Made by a program: the position numbers and the translations under genes
The notes under the pieces: model-generated
Seen by the model: only the letters and a program-made list of their open reading frames with translations
Told to the model about the DNA's origin: nothing
The model's database searches: none
DNA from: Castellaniella hirudinis
Lineage (GTDB): Bacteria > Pseudomonadota > Gammaproteobacteria > Burkholderiales > Burkholderiaceae_B
Assembly: GCF_042651965.1 (NCBI RefSeq)
Contig: NZ_JBHSDY010000002.1
Coordinates: forward strand, 590,199-654,198
Direction: 5' to 3'
DNA: 64,000 bases
In this document: positions 8,116 to 18,824 of the stretch, in pieces
Numbering within the stretch: the stretch's first letter is position 1
How the letters are laid out: each line of letters begins with the position of its first letter

Positions 8116-9125
8116 GGCCGCAATACCTCGTAATCGACGCCCGCTGCATCCAGCGCGGGGGTGAGCCCCTCCAGACCGGTCTCGGCCCCTTCGACCGCCA
8201 CGACCAACTGGCCGTAGGGCGTGTCCTTGATCCGCCCCACCGAGCCCTGCAGGATGCTCAGATCCAGGCCCAGGTCGCGGCTCAGGCGGCTGAGCAGCGG
8301 GCTGGCCGTGTTGTCGCCCCGGAAGCTCAGTCGCAGCAGGCGGCCCGGCACGCCCTGAGCCAGCGCACGCCAGCCCTCGCCGCCGTCCAGGCCGCTTTCG
8401 GACAGCAGCGCGCGCGTCGCATCGTGTTTGGGATGCAGGAAAACGTCCAGCACCTGGCCGGCCTCGACGATACGGCCGCCCTCGATCACCGCCACCCGGT
8501 CGCAGACCGCACGGATCACGTCCATGCCGTGCGTGATCAGCACGATGGTCAGCCCCAGGCGCTGATTGATGTCGCCCAACAGGCGCAGGATGGATTGGGT
8601 GGTTTCCGGGTCCAGCGCCGAGGTCGCCTCGTCGCACAGCAGCAGGCGCGGCTTGCTGGCCAGCGCCCGGGCGATGCCCACGCGCTGCTGCTGGCCGCCG
8701 GACAACTGCCCCGGATATTTATGCGCCTGATCGGCCAGGCCGACCAGATTCAGGACCTCGCGGGCACGCGCCTCGCGGTCCGCGCGCGGCATGCCCGACA
8801 GGCGCAGCGGAAAGCAGACATTGTCCATCACCGTGCGCGAACGCAGCAGATTGAAGTGCTGGAACACCATGCCCACCGAGCGCCGGTATTCGCGCAACTG
8901 GGCATCGGAAAACGCCGTGATGTCGCGCCCATCCACCCGCACGCTGCCCTCGGTGGGGCGCTCCAGCAGATTGAGCATGCGGATCAGGGTGCTCTTGCCC
9001 GCACCCGAACGCCCGATGATGCCAAAGACCTCGCCCTCGCGGATGTTCAGGTTGACGTCGATGAGCGCGTTCACCGCCCGGCCGGCGGATTCGTACGTCT
9101 TACGGATGTTCTCGAGATCGATCAA
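8112..9125 (-). CDS. metN: Methionine ABC importer ATPase MetN
   Basis: A 337-residue ATPase. Walker A GRSGAGKST is at residues 38-46, followed by MVFQHFNLLRSRTVMDNV (Q-loop), LSGGQQQR, LLCDEATSALDPETT (Walker B) and VLITHGMDVI (H-loop). After about residue 265 comes a C-terminal NIL domain, which in E. coli MetN binds methionine and trans-inhibits transport. It is first in metNIQ. I saw no SAM riboswitch fold in the 300 bases upstream. Confidence 0.95.
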   Translation of the reverse strand: MIDLENIRKTYESAGRAVNALIDVNLNIREGEVFGIIGRSGAGKSTLIRMLNLLERPTEGSVRVDGRDITAFSDAQLREYRRSVGMVFQHFNLLRSRTVMDNVCFPLRLSGMPRADREARAREVLNLVGLADQAHKYPGQLSGGQQQRVGIARALASKPRLLLCDEATSALDPETTQSILRLLGDINQRLGLTIVLITHGMDVIRAVCDRVAVIEGGRIVEAGQVLDVFLHPKHDATRALLSESGLDGGEGWRALAQGVPGRLLRLSFRGDNTASPLLSRLSRDLGLDLSILQGSVGRIKDTPYGQLVVAVEGAETGLEGLTPALDAAGVDYEVLRP

Positions 9126-9410
9126 GATGCGTGGCCACTGAAAAAAAAACGATCCCGGATCAACAGGATTCGAAACAGGAATTTACCATGCCGATTTGGC
9201 TGTTTATGCCGATAGCATATTACTAAAAATAATGATCGCAGAAGGTGAAGGCGGACTGGCAAGAGCCCCCGGACGAGGATCACCCGCGGCCCGGGCGGGA
9301 CATACGCGGAAGTACGGATACACATCCCCCGAGGCTGGTCGCACAATGACCTCAGCTCGACGCGCTTTTACGTCAAGATTTCGTCAGATTGGACTGGGGA
9401 GAAAGCAGAA
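9126..9410. other. Gene-free interval between metN and the tRNA-Lys terminator
   Basis: No supported gene. It contains an A run (9141-9149) and an AT-rich patch (about 9210-9237) that probably holds the metN promoter, but no convincing -35/-10 pair was found and no riboswitch-like fold was recognised. The remainder is GC-rich without evident structure. Confidence 0.5.
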
Positions 9411-9429
9411 CGCCTCCCGATGGGAGGCG
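9411..9429 (-). terminator. Terminator of tRNA-Lys
   Basis: An 8-base perfect stem (9411-9418 with 9422-9429) with a 3-base loop. On the minus strand it is followed by GTTCTGCTTTCTCC. It lies about 30 bases past the 3' end of the tRNA. Confidence 0.75.
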
Positions 9430-9457
9430 CCAAGCAGTTGATATCACTAAGAAATTC

Positions 9458-9533
9458 TGGTGGGTCGTGCGCGGTTCGAACGCGCGACCAACGGATTAAA
9501 AGTCCGGTGCTCTACCGACTGAGCTAACGACCC
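9458..9533 (-). tRNA. tRNA-Lys (anticodon TTT)
   Basis: A 76-base tRNA with encoded CCA. The acceptor stem is GGGTCGT/ACGACCC, the D arm reads AGCTCAGTCGGTAGAGC, the anticodon loop is CTTTTAA giving TTT, and the T arm has GTTCGAA. It is a single-gene unit with its own terminator. Confidence 0.97.
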
Positions 9534-9655
9534 ACGAAGCCCTAGATTCTCGCATTACATAAAGACAGCGTCAAGCCTGCAAGGGCTTTTTCAACAATCT
9601 TTTGTTTTCAAAGGCTTTTTACCGCCTGATTCCGGAGACCGCGAGAGACCGCACC

Positions 9656-10489
9656 ATGCCCGACCCGAACACCCACCCGCACCTGCGGCTGCACATCCTT
9701 TCCGACCTGCATCTCGGCCAGCAAGGCCTGGACCTGCCTGATGTCGAAGCGGACGTCACCATCCTGGCGGGTGATATCGCCCGGCCCCGGGCGGCCATGG
9801 ACTGGGCCGGCCGGATCACCCGCCCCGTGCTGTACGTGCCGGGCAACCACGAGTTCTACGGCGGCACCATCCCCGCCGTCCGCGCGGAACTGTCCGACCA
9901 GGCGCGGGCGCACGGGATCGAACTGCTGGACCAGCGGGCCATGGTGATCGGCGGGGTGCGCTTTCTGGGTGCCACGCTATGGACGGATTTCGAGCTGTTC
10001 GGCGCCGAACTGCGCGACCTGGCGATGGAGCGCACGGCGGAATTCATGCGCGACTTCCAGGTCATCAGCAACGGCGACGGCTCACGTTTCACCCCCCAGG
10101 ACGCCGCCTCGCTGTTCCACGCCCAATACGACTGGCTGGACGCCCAATTGGACCAGCCCCACCCAGGGCCGACGGTGGTCATCACCCACCACGCGCCGAA
10201 TATGCGCAGCGTCCATCCGCGCTTCGCCGAGTCCCTGATCAGTGCAGGTTTCGTGTCCGAATGCGCCAGCCTGCTGGGCCGGGCCGATCTCTGGATCCAC
10301 GGCCACACGCACGACAGTTTCGACTATTCGGTGTACGGCGCGCGCGTCATCTGCAACCCGCGCGGCTACTGCCGCGACGGGGTCAATGAAAACTCGGATT
10401 TCGATCCGGGATTCTGCATCGACGTCCCCCGCCGCGCCGAGGCGCTGCAGGAGGCGGACAACAAACTCACCGCGCTCGGGAAATTCTGA
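9656..10489 (+). CDS. Calcineurin-like metallophosphoesterase
   Basis: A 277-residue dinuclear-metal phosphoesterase. The five signature blocks are present in order: SDLHL (Asp17, His19), LAGD, GNHE, THH and GHTH. Relatives hydrolyse phosphomonoesters, phosphodiesters or nucleotides, and the true substrate cannot be read from sequence. The ATG at 9656 is preferred; a TTG start 18 codons earlier is possible but has no recognisable family sequence. There is no signal peptide, so it should be cytoplasmic. Its last 23 bases overlap the 3' end of the convergent GH31 gene. Confidence 0.85.
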   Translation: MPDPNTHPHLRLHILSDLHLGQQGLDLPDVEADVTILAGDIARPRAAMDWAGRITRPVLYVPGNHEFYGGTIPAVRAELSDQARAHGIELLDQRAMVIGGVRFLGATLWTDFELFGAELRDLAMERTAEFMRDFQVISNGDGSRFTPQDAASLFHAQYDWLDAQLDQPHPGPTVVITHHAPNMRSVHPRFAESLISAGFVSECASLLGRADLWIHGHTHDSFDYSVYGARVICNPRGYCRDGVNENSDFDPGFCIDVPRRAEALQEADNKLTALGKF

Positions 10490-12653
10490 CCTCGGCCCCG
10501 CGGCGCTTGACCTCCAGGCCCTCGGACGGCAGGATGCGCAGGCCTTCCAGGCCCTTGATGTAGCTGGACCCCTGCATCTGCATCACGCGGATCTTGTTGC
10601 GCATCACGACCGGGTTGTGTTCCGGCATGCCGAACATCCAGACTTCTTCCAGGATGCGGGCCGAATTGATTTCGCCCGTGTGCTGGGCGGTCGGCCCCAG
10701 GCACAGCATGTGGCCCTCGCGGCCGAACACCGGCAGCGTGTCCAGGCCCGGGCGCACCGTCCAGCGGGTACCGCCTTCGTAGCGCCAACCCGTGCTCAAG
10801 TCCCACCAGGCATCGCCCTTGGGCAGATAGACCTCGGTCACGCCCCCGGACTGCATGACGGGGGCCACCAGCAGCGCCGGCCCCAGCAGGTACTGGGTAT
10901 CCCAGACATGCGCGTCGGCGTCGGCCGGATAGGCCTGGGCCATGGACCGCTGCACCGGCAGACCGGTGCGTACGGCGTCATCGATGATGCCGGCCACGTA
11001 AGGCAGCAGGCGGTAGCGCCATTGCAGCCAGTGCGCGATCAGCGCGCGCGTGTCGGCGTCGAAGGCGTCCGGCATCAGCGCCGGCAAGCCCTGGAAACTG
11101 AAATTGGCGGAAAACACGCCCATCGCCAGCCAACGCAGATAGAGTTCAGGCGTCAGCGCGTCGGTCGGCCGTCCGGAATTGCCCAGGCGGTGGGTCTGCA
11201 CCGCCACGCCGCTGTTGCCGACCGACAGAGCGGCCCGCAAGGTGGCGGCATAGCCGTCCCAGCCGTTGCTCACATCCGGCCCCTGCTGCCAGGCGAAACG
11301 CTGCACCCCGGGGAACAGGTCGCGGCTGAGCATGACGCCCTCCTGGGGCGTGCGCGGGCCGGCCACGGCATCGAACAAGGCGCGACGCGCCAGATGGGGA
11401 TAGGCCGTGCGCAGCACCGCGCCGGTTTCGCCGCCGCGCGCCTCGACCTCGTCGGGCAAGGCGAACTGCGCCTGGCAGACGGGCGCATCCAGGCCTTCTT
11501 CGACGGCCTGCAGATGGCGTTCGGTCCACAGGCGGGCCGCGTCCCGGTGCGTCAGATCCAACAGCCCGAACGGCCGGCCGCCGGAGGCCGGCGTGCCGGA
11601 ACAGATCCAGGGATTGCCATCGGCATCGCACAACAGCCAGCCCCGATCCTCCCATTCCTCGAACAGCGGCGTGCCTTGCAGGACGCCGGGAATGCAGGAC
11701 CCGGCCAGATGCACGTCGAGCGCAGCGGCGGCGGCCGCAAAACCACGCCAGTTGGGCACGCGGTCCGACCATTCGAAGACGGGTTTGTCGGCCTGAAAGC
11801 CCAGGATGGCCGGATCGGCCAGCACCAGCGCATCCAGCGCCATGCCCTGGCTGCGCAGGCTGCGGATCTGCTGCAGGCTGGATTCGGCGGACTGACCCGG
11901 CGCCTGGTCCAGCCAGACGCCCATGGGCCAGAGATTGGGTTGCCCGGCGCGTCCGGTGAGCGCCGTGTATTGATTCAGGATTTCGGACGGCTCGCCGACG
12001 AACAGGAACAGGTCCAGGCCTTCGCCCCGCGTCCGGACGGCATAGCTGCCGTCGGCCGCCAGATCGTGCTCCACACGATCCAGTGTATTGACATGTGCGC
12101 CCCAGCCGCGCGGGCTCCAGGCCAGCGGCAGACTGCGGTCCTCCGGCGCATCGGAAACCAGGCGTTCCCCCCGGCGATCCAGGCTGCCCTGGGTCTCACC
12201 CAGGCCGTACAGGCCTTCGTCCGGTTCCAGCGCCCAGGCCAGCGGCCACACGGCCCCGGCACCCTCGCCGGAAGGCTGGACCGGCAGATGGGCGCGGGCC
12301 ACGCACTGGTCGCCCCGGAATAGCCTCAGGTTGGCATCGGCCCCGCCGATTTCCAGGGCGGCGTCACCTTGGGTCAGACGCCAGCCGCCGGCCGCAGCCG
12401 CCTGGCATTCCATTTCCCCGACGGCTTCCTGGCGCGCCAGCAGCATGTCGGCCTGGCGCTGCGCACGCAGCGTCGGCTTGCCGGGCTCCAGCCAGGCGCC
12501 AGGTCCGCAGCGCAGGCGGAACACGCCGGGCGCGTGGGCCTCGATCCGCAGGCGCCATCCGCCAGCGCGCAGCGCCCATTCGACGCAGGAAAGCGTCGTC
12601 ACGACCGGGCCGGTCTCGAAAACTTGGTCCGCCAATTCGATGGTGGGTGACAC
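10467..12653 (-). CDS. Glycoside hydrolase family 31-like protein with altered active site
   Basis: A 728-residue protein with the GH31 architecture: N-terminal beta domain, (beta/alpha)8 barrel and C-terminal beta domains. Family signs are DEGLYGLGE, the motif LGPALLVAPV and the conserved barrel lengths. The GTG at 12653 is chosen because GAGGA lies 7 bases upstream; a TTG ten codons earlier is less likely. The segment GLDAPVCQAQFALP (about 387-400) aligns without gaps to GVDCFKTDFGERIP of YicI, so the catalytic nucleophile Asp is replaced by Gln (about residue 394). The acid/base Asp in QQGPD (about 460) is kept, while HDIGG has become HRLGN (about 488). It may be non-catalytic or use another chemistry. 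No signal peptide was seen. Confidence 0.75.
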   Translation of the reverse strand: MSPTIELADQVFETGPVVTTLSCVEWALRAGGWRLRIEAHAPGVFRLRCGPGAWLEPGKPTLRAQRQADMLLARQEAVGEMECQAAAAGGWRLTQGDAALEIGGADANLRLFRGDQCVARAHLPVQPSGEGAGAVWPLAWALEPDEGLYGLGETQGSLDRRGERLVSDAPEDRSLPLAWSPRGWGAHVNTLDRVEHDLAADGSYAVRTRGEGLDLFLFVGEPSEILNQYTALTGRAGQPNLWPMGVWLDQAPGQSAESSLQQIRSLRSQGMALDALVLADPAILGFQADKPVFEWSDRVPNWRGFAAAAAALDVHLAGSCIPGVLQGTPLFEEWEDRGWLLCDADGNPWICSGTPASGGRPFGLLDLTHRDAARLWTERHLQAVEEGLDAPVCQAQFALPDEVEARGGETGAVLRTAYPHLARRALFDAVAGPRTPQEGVMLSRDLFPGVQRFAWQQGPDVSNGWDGYAATLRAALSVGNSGVAVQTHRLGNSGRPTDALTPELYLRWLAMGVFSANFSFQGLPALMPDAFDADTRALIAHWLQWRYRLLPYVAGIIDDAVRTGLPVQRSMAQAYPADADAHVWDTQYLLGPALLVAPVMQSGGVTEVYLPKGDAWWDLSTGWRYEGGTRWTVRPGLDTLPVFGREGHMLCLGPTAQHTGEINSARILEEVWMFGMPEHNPVVMRNKIRVMQMQGSSYIKGLEGLRILPSEGLEVKRRGAEVRISRAR

Positions 12654-12759
12654 AGCGTGATCCTCAGGGCACTCGATCCGCAAGCGAGTTGCGGGGATGC
12701 TTCTTGCAAAAGACGTTATTCTGACGGATTTGCGCCATAAAATAAAATCCCGGCCTAAA

Positions 12760-12789
12760 GAACCCCTGGAACCCCCGATCCAGAGGTTC
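12760..12789 (-). terminator. Putative mnmC terminator
   Basis: An imperfect 9-pair stem (12760-12769 with 12780-12789) directly after the mnmC stop, followed on the minus strand by TTCTTTAGG. Confidence 0.5.
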
Positions 12790-12790
12790 C

Positions 12791-14650
12791 TCAGCGCAAA
12801 CCAATCCGCCTGACCAATTCGCGCTCGGCGGGCACAGGTTCACCGTCCAGCCACGCGCCGATCAGATCGCCCGCCAAGGCGGACCAGCTCAGGCCGCGCG
12901 ACCCATAGGCGCACGCCAGCCACAGGCCCGGCTGATCCGGCACCGCGCCGATCAGGGGCAGATGGTCGCGTGTCGCGGCGCGCCAGCCGGCCCAGCCGAC
13001 GGCCTCGCCCCGCCCCAGCCAGGGGATGTCCCGCGCCTCGACCCAGCCTTGTACGTGCGCCAGGATCTCCTGGCGGCCGGCCTCGTCCGCCACGGCCTCG
13101 TCCGCGTTGGGCCGATAAGTGCTGCCGACCACGCCCCAACCGCCCCGAGGCGGCAGACAATAGCCATGTCCCGACAGGACACAGCGCGGCAGGTCGGACG
13201 CCCCCGCCGGATACAGACTGACCTGCCCCGCCAGCGGCGTAAGCCCCGACAGCACCGGCAGGCGCTCGACCGGCGCCTGATCCGCCAACAAGGTCCGCGC
13301 CTGCACGGCATTGGCCACCACGACCTGGTCCGCCCGGCCCGCCTCCCGCCCCTCGGCGTCCCGCAGCAACCAGCCGCCGTCCGCCGCCCGGACCAGCCCG
13401 CCGACGGCGGCAGCCCGGCGCGTCACGCCCGGCAAACCCAGCAATGCGGCGATCAGTTCGCCCGGACACACGCGCAGGGCGCCAGGAAGCCAGAGGCCGC
13501 CCCAGGGCACTCCGACCCCGGCCCGCAGCCCCGCCTGCCCGGGATCGAGCCAACGCACCCAGCCTTCCGGAAAGCCCAGGCGCACCAAAGCCTGACGCTG
13601 CACGTGTGCCTGCGCCTCCGACTGCGCGCAGATCAGGGCGCCGCAGGCCTGCGGCCGGGCCGCCTCGTCCAATGCCAGCCAACGGGCGCGCGCCCGGGCC
13701 AGGCCGGCGCGGCTCAGTCGCGAACGCGTATCGTCGTCCGGGCTCAGGGCGGGCACCAGGGCGGCAGCCCCTCGGCGGCGCAGCGCCGGATCGACGTCCA
13801 GGGCGCATTGCGGGTCCCAGACCTCGACGGCGTGGCCACGGCCGGCCAGGGCCTGCGCCACACCGGCGCCCGCCAGGCCGCCGCCCACCACCGCCACCCG
13901 AAGACGGGCCGGATCGGGCGAGGCGGCGCCCAGGCCGGGACGCAGGACGGCCGTGGTGATCTCGCGCTTGCCGGCGACCCCCGGAGCCTTGTCGACCAGG
14001 AATCCGGCGTCACGCAGATCGCGCCGCACCTGCCCGGCCGAACACCAGGTGGCGACCGTGGCCCCGGCCACCGCCAGGCGCCGCAACTGGCCGAAGACCG
14101 CGGGCGACCACATATCGGGATTGACCCGGGGCGCGAAGCCATCCAGGAAAAAGGCGTCGACGCGGGCGTCCGCCTGACGCGCCAGGCGGCGGATGTCCCC
14201 AAACAGCAGGGTCAGGGTGACGCGGCCGCCTTGCAGTTCCAGGCGATGGACGCCCGGCAACAGATCGGGCCAGCAATCCGCCAGTTCCCGGGCCAGGCCT
14301 TGATGATCGTCCGGCAGCCGGCGCCAGGCCCGCCGCAGATCGGCCACGGCAAAGGGATGCGCCTCGAACGCCAGATAATGCAGCCGGCCGCTGCGCTGCG
14401 TATCGTCCAGCCAGGCCCGCCAGACCGCCAGAAAATTGTGCCCCAGGCCAAAGCCGGTCTCGGCAATCGTGAACGCCGCCCGCCCGCGCCAGCGACCGGG
14501 CAAGCCGCTGCCCTTCAGGAACACATGCCGCGCCTGCGGCAAGGCCCCGGCTTCGCCGTGGTAGGAATCCCCGTATGCCAGGCTGCGCGGCACGCCCCGC
14601 GCATCCTCGTGCCAGATGGCGGGTTGCAAGATTTGGTAGGAGTCCGACAT
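12791..14650 (-). CDS. mnmC: Bifunctional tRNA mnm5s2U34 biosynthesis protein MnmC
   Basis: A 619-residue two-domain enzyme completing the 5-methylaminomethyl-2-thiouridine modification at the wobble base of some tRNAs. The N-terminal SAM methyltransferase half (MnmD) shows ETGFGLGHNFLAVW near residue 64 and the DUF752-type FLDGFAPRVNPDMW. The C-terminal FAD oxidoreductase half starts with the dinucleotide motif VAVVGGGLAGAG (about 252-263) and ends with the DAO-type ACAYGSRGLSWSAL. The ATG at 14650 is preferred to one 11 codons upstream because similarity begins at SDSYQIL. It diverges from suhB. Confidence 0.93.
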   Translation of the reverse strand: MSDSYQILQPAIWHEDARGVPRSLAYGDSYHGEAGALPQARHVFLKGSGLPGRWRGRAAFTIAETGFGLGHNFLAVWRAWLDDTQRSGRLHYLAFEAHPFAVADLRRAWRRLPDDHQGLARELADCWPDLLPGVHRLELQGGRVTLTLLFGDIRRLARQADARVDAFFLDGFAPRVNPDMWSPAVFGQLRRLAVAGATVATWCSAGQVRRDLRDAGFLVDKAPGVAGKREITTAVLRPGLGAASPDPARLRVAVVGGGLAGAGVAQALAGRGHAVEVWDPQCALDVDPALRRRGAAALVPALSPDDDTRSRLSRAGLARARARWLALDEAARPQACGALICAQSEAQAHVQRQALVRLGFPEGWVRWLDPGQAGLRAGVGVPWGGLWLPGALRVCPGELIAALLGLPGVTRRAAAVGGLVRAADGGWLLRDAEGREAGRADQVVVANAVQARTLLADQAPVERLPVLSGLTPLAGQVSLYPAGASDLPRCVLSGHGYCLPPRGGWGVVGSTYRPNADEAVADEAGRQEILAHVQGWVEARDIPWLGRGEAVGWAGWRAATRDHLPLIGAVPDQPGLWLACAYGSRGLSWSALAGDLIGAWLDGEPVPAERELVRRIGLR

Positions 14651-14736
14651 GGTTCCGGGGGTCACGTACAATGGGATGAACACGCCACGCGGGCCGGCTG
14701 GCGGCCACGCGGGCGCATCACGGGAATCAGCGCGTC

Positions 14737-15572
14737 ATGTCCAGTTCGCATTTCCTGTCGGCAGACTGCCTGGATGCCGCCGTCACGGCGGCGCATGCTG
14801 CAGCCGCCATTCTACAAACTCACGCCCTGCACCGCGCAGACCTGGTGGTCGACCACAAGATGCGCAACGATCTGGTGTCCCAGGCCGACCGCGAGGCCGA
14901 ACAGGCCATCATCGACATCCTGCGTGTCCGCACCCCAGACATCGGCATCATCGCCGAAGAATCCGGCGGCGAACCCGGCGCCCAGGCGACCTGGTGCATC
15001 GACCCGCTGGACGGCACCACCAACTTCATCAGCGGCATTCCTCATTACGCGGTATCCATCGCCCTGATCGGCCATGCCGGCTGCCGCACGAACGGCGGCA
15101 GCCCGCTGCCCCAGGACACGCCGCTGATCGGCGTGATCTACGACCCCAACCGCGAGGAACTGTTCTCCTCACTGTATGGCCTGGGCGCCTGGCTCAACGG
15201 CCGCCGCATCCGATGCTCGGCCACGCCGTCGCTGGACCAGGCGGTGCTGGCCACGGGCTTTCCCTTCCGTGATTTTTCCTTCGAATCGCGCTACATGCCG
15301 ACCCTGCACGACGCCATCCACGCCACGCGCGGCATCCGCCGCCAGGGCTCGGCGGCCCTGGACCTGGCCTGGACGGCCTGCGGGCGTTACGATGGCTACT
15401 GGGAAATGGGCCTGGCCCCCTGGGATGTGGCCGCCGGCACGGCGCTGGTCCGCGCAGCAGGCGGGGTCTGCGAAGACATCCGCCACCAGGAACCCTGGCC
15501 CGAAGGCGGCTACGTCTACGCCGCCAACCCGCACATCGCCACCGCGCTGGACGATCTGATCAATCGACAGTC

Positions 15573-15576
<4 letters not shown>
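14737..15576 (+). CDS. suhB: Inositol-1-monophosphatase family protein (SuhB type)
   Basis: A 279-residue Mg-dependent, Li-sensitive phosphatase family member. Motif A is DPLDGTTNF (Asp89, Asp92), preceded by the metal-binding EES (in IIAEESGG). Motif B is WDVAAGTALVRAAGG (Asp230). In E. coli SuhB also associates with transcription and rRNA antitermination complexes; whether that applies here is unknown. A short insert around GCRTNGGSPLPQD (about 110-125) is longer than in E. coli. Its last codon overlaps the next start by 4 bases, forming a small operon with the M20 hydrolase. Confidence 0.85.
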
Positions 15577-16775
<1,199 letters not shown>

Positions 16776-16930
16776 ACCCCGGCGCAGCGCGCCCCATCAC
16801 CCGACCATCCCCTGCCGCCAGACCACGCAGCATCACAAACCGTTCATGCTGAACGGTTAAAATACGCGTTTTGCCGAAAGCCGCGCCTGCCTTCCCGGAC
16901 GCGGCGCGCGACATCCACTCCGAGGCCGCC

Positions 16931-17323
16931 ATGTCCACTACCCTGCCCTCATCCGACCACCCGGTCACGCTGCGCGTCATGCCCATGCCGGCCGACGCCA
17001 ACATCCATGGCGACGTGTTCGGAGGCTGGATCATGTCCCAGGTGGACATCGCCGGCTCCATCCCGGCCACGCGGCGCGCGGGCGGGCGGGTCGCTACCGT
17101 GGCCGTCAATGCTTTCACCTTCAAGCAGCCCGTGTTCGTCGGCGATCTGCTCAGCTTCTACGCCGAAATCACCCACACGGGACGGACCTCCGTCACCGTC
17201 TCGGTCGAAGTCTACGCCGAACGCCAGCGCCTGGAAGCCGAAGTCGTGAAGGTCACCGAGGCCACCCTCACCTACGTCGCCACCGACGAGGACCGCCACA
17301 GCCGCCCTTTGCCCCCGATCTGA
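16931..17323 (+). CDS. yciA: Acyl-CoA thioesterase, YciA type
   Basis: A 130-residue hotdog-fold thioesterase that hydrolyses acyl-CoA in the cytoplasm. It has DANIHGDVFGGWIMSQVD, the conserved N-x-x-G-D-V-F-G-G-W-x-x-x-x-x-D core, and VTVSVEVYAER in the second half of the fold. The ATG at 16931 has GAGG upstream; a TTG-started form 20 codons longer is unlikely. It sits 13 bases before mgtE and may share its transcript. Confidence 0.87.
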   Translation: MSTTLPSSDHPVTLRVMPMPADANIHGDVFGGWIMSQVDIAGSIPATRRAGGRVATVAVNAFTFKQPVFVGDLLSFYAEITHTGRTSVTVSVEVYAERQRLEAEVVKVTEATLTYVATDEDRHSRPLPPI

Positions 17324-17336
17324 GGAGCCTGCACCC

Positions 17337-18824
17337 ATGGCCGATCAGCCCGTCGTCAACGAGACCCCCGTCCCGGTCGTCATCCCGCGCCGCCTGGACC
17401 CGGAGGACGCCCAGCTCGCACTGCAGGAGCTGCAGTCCATCCTGAAGCGCCAGGAGGTCGTGGACGCGCTCGCCCAGCGCCAGCACGAAGACGAGGACGA
17501 GGACGGCTCGAACCTGCTGGAAGGCATGCTGCAGCGCCAGCACGAAGACGAGATCCGCCAGATCGTCAATACGCTGCACCCGGCCGACATCGCCTTCATC
17601 CTGGAATCCCTGCCGGTGCAACAGCGCCAGGCGGTCTGGCAACTGGTCAGCCAGGAACACGACGCCGACGTGCTGCTGGAAGTCGAGGATTGGGTCCGCG
17701 AGTCGCTGATCGAGTCCATGGACCACGAGGATCTGCTCGCGGCCACGGGCACGATGGACGCCGACGAGATCGCCGACCTCGCGCCCGACCTGCCCGCCGG
17801 CATCATCGCCGAAGTCCAGAAAGGCCTGACCGACGCCGAACGCGCCCAGCTGATCGCCGCCATGGGCTACCCGGAAGACACCGTCGGCGCCATCATGGAC
17901 TTCGACATGGTGCGGGTGCGCGAGGACGTGACGCTGGAGGTCGTGCTGCGCTATCTGCGCCGCCTGCACGAACTGCCCGACCATACGGACCAGATTTTCG
18001 TGGTGGACCGCGACGACCAGCTGCGCGGCACGCTGTCGCTGTCGCGCCTGCTGCTGAGCGAACCCGAGACCCTGGTCAACGCGGTCATGGAGCCCGACGT
18101 CCTCAGCCTGAACCCGATGGACCCGGACACCGACGCCGCCAGCGCCTTCGAGCGCTACGACCTGGTGTCGGCCCCGGTGGTGGACGAACAGGGCCGCCTG
18201 ATCGGCCGCGTCACCATCGACGAGGTCGTGGACGTGCTGCAGGAAGACTCCCAGGAACAGGAGCTGTCGCGCGCCGGCCTGCAGGAAGAAGACATCTTCG
18301 CCCCCGTCCAGGCCGCCCTGCGCAACCGCGCCCCCTGGCTGCTGGTCAATCTGTGCACGGCGTCCATCGCGTCTTTCGTGGCATCCCGCTTCGAAGACAC
18401 GGTCAGCCACATCGTGATCCTGGCCTTCCTGATGTCCATCGTCGCCGGGATCGGCGGCAATTCCGGCAATCAGACGATGACGATGATCATCCGCGCCATG
18501 GCGACGGGCCGCGTGACCGGCGCCAACATCGCGCAACTGGTGAAGCGCGAACTGCAGGTGACGTTCCTGGTGGGCGCCTGCGGCAGCCTGGTGGCGGCGA
18601 CGTTCGCCTGGATGATCTCGGATTCCTATGCGGTCGCCGGGGTGATGATGGCGGCCATGGTCGGCAATATGCTGATCGGCGCGGCGCTGGGGGTGATGAT
18701 CCCGCTGCTGCGCGACCGCTTCGGCAAAGACCCTGCGGTGGGCTCATCGGTGCTGCTGACCTTCGCCACGGACTCGCTGGGATTCTTTTTGTTCCTGGGG
18801 CTGGCGACGGTGTTCTTGCTGTAG
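17337..18824 (+). CDS. mgtE: Magnesium transporter MgtE
   Basis: A 495-residue Mg2+ channel/transporter. An acidic N-terminal domain (about 20-165, including an HEDEDEDG patch) is followed by paired CBS domains (about 170-300) that sense cytosolic Mg2+, a plug helix, and a C-terminal pore domain with about five helices (about 330-495). The pore domain includes GIGGNSGNQTMTMIIRAMA, the family signature. No M-box riboswitch was recognised upstream; regulation is probably by the protein itself. Confidence 0.93.
   Translation: MADQPVVNETPVPVVIPRRLDPEDAQLALQELQSILKRQEVVDALAQRQHEDEDEDGSNLLEGMLQRQHEDEIRQIVNTLHPADIAFILESLPVQQRQAVWQLVSQEHDADVLLEVEDWVRESLIESMDHEDLLAATGTMDADEIADLAPDLPAGIIAEVQKGLTDAERAQLIAAMGYPEDTVGAIMDFDMVRVREDVTLEVVLRYLRRLHELPDHTDQIFVVDRDDQLRGTLSLSRLLLSEPETLVNAVMEPDVLSLNPMDPDTDAASAFERYDLVSAPVVDEQGRLIGRVTIDEVVDVLQEDSQEQELSRAGLQEEDIFAPVQAALRNRAPWLLVNLCTASIASFVASRFEDTVSHIVILAFLMSIVAGIGGNSGNQTMTMIIRAMATGRVTGANIAQLVKRELQVTFLVGACGSLVAATFAWMISDSYAVAGVMMAAMVGNMLIGAALGVMIPLLRDRFGKDPAVGSSVLLTFATDSLGFFLFLGLATVFLL

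Noticed and set aside
9126..9300. Possible SAM riboswitch ahead of metNIQ
   Set aside because: No SAM-I or SAM-II conserved core or pseudoknot pattern could be recognised by eye.
10242..12323. 693-codon open frame on the plus strand opposite the GH31 gene
   Set aside because: Antisense shadow; the opposite frame has clear GH31 signatures and a good ribosome-binding site.
12962..15067. 701-codon open frame on the plus strand across mnmC and suhB
   Set aside because: It is antisense to mnmC and out of frame with suhB; Pro/Arg/Ala-rich without family features.
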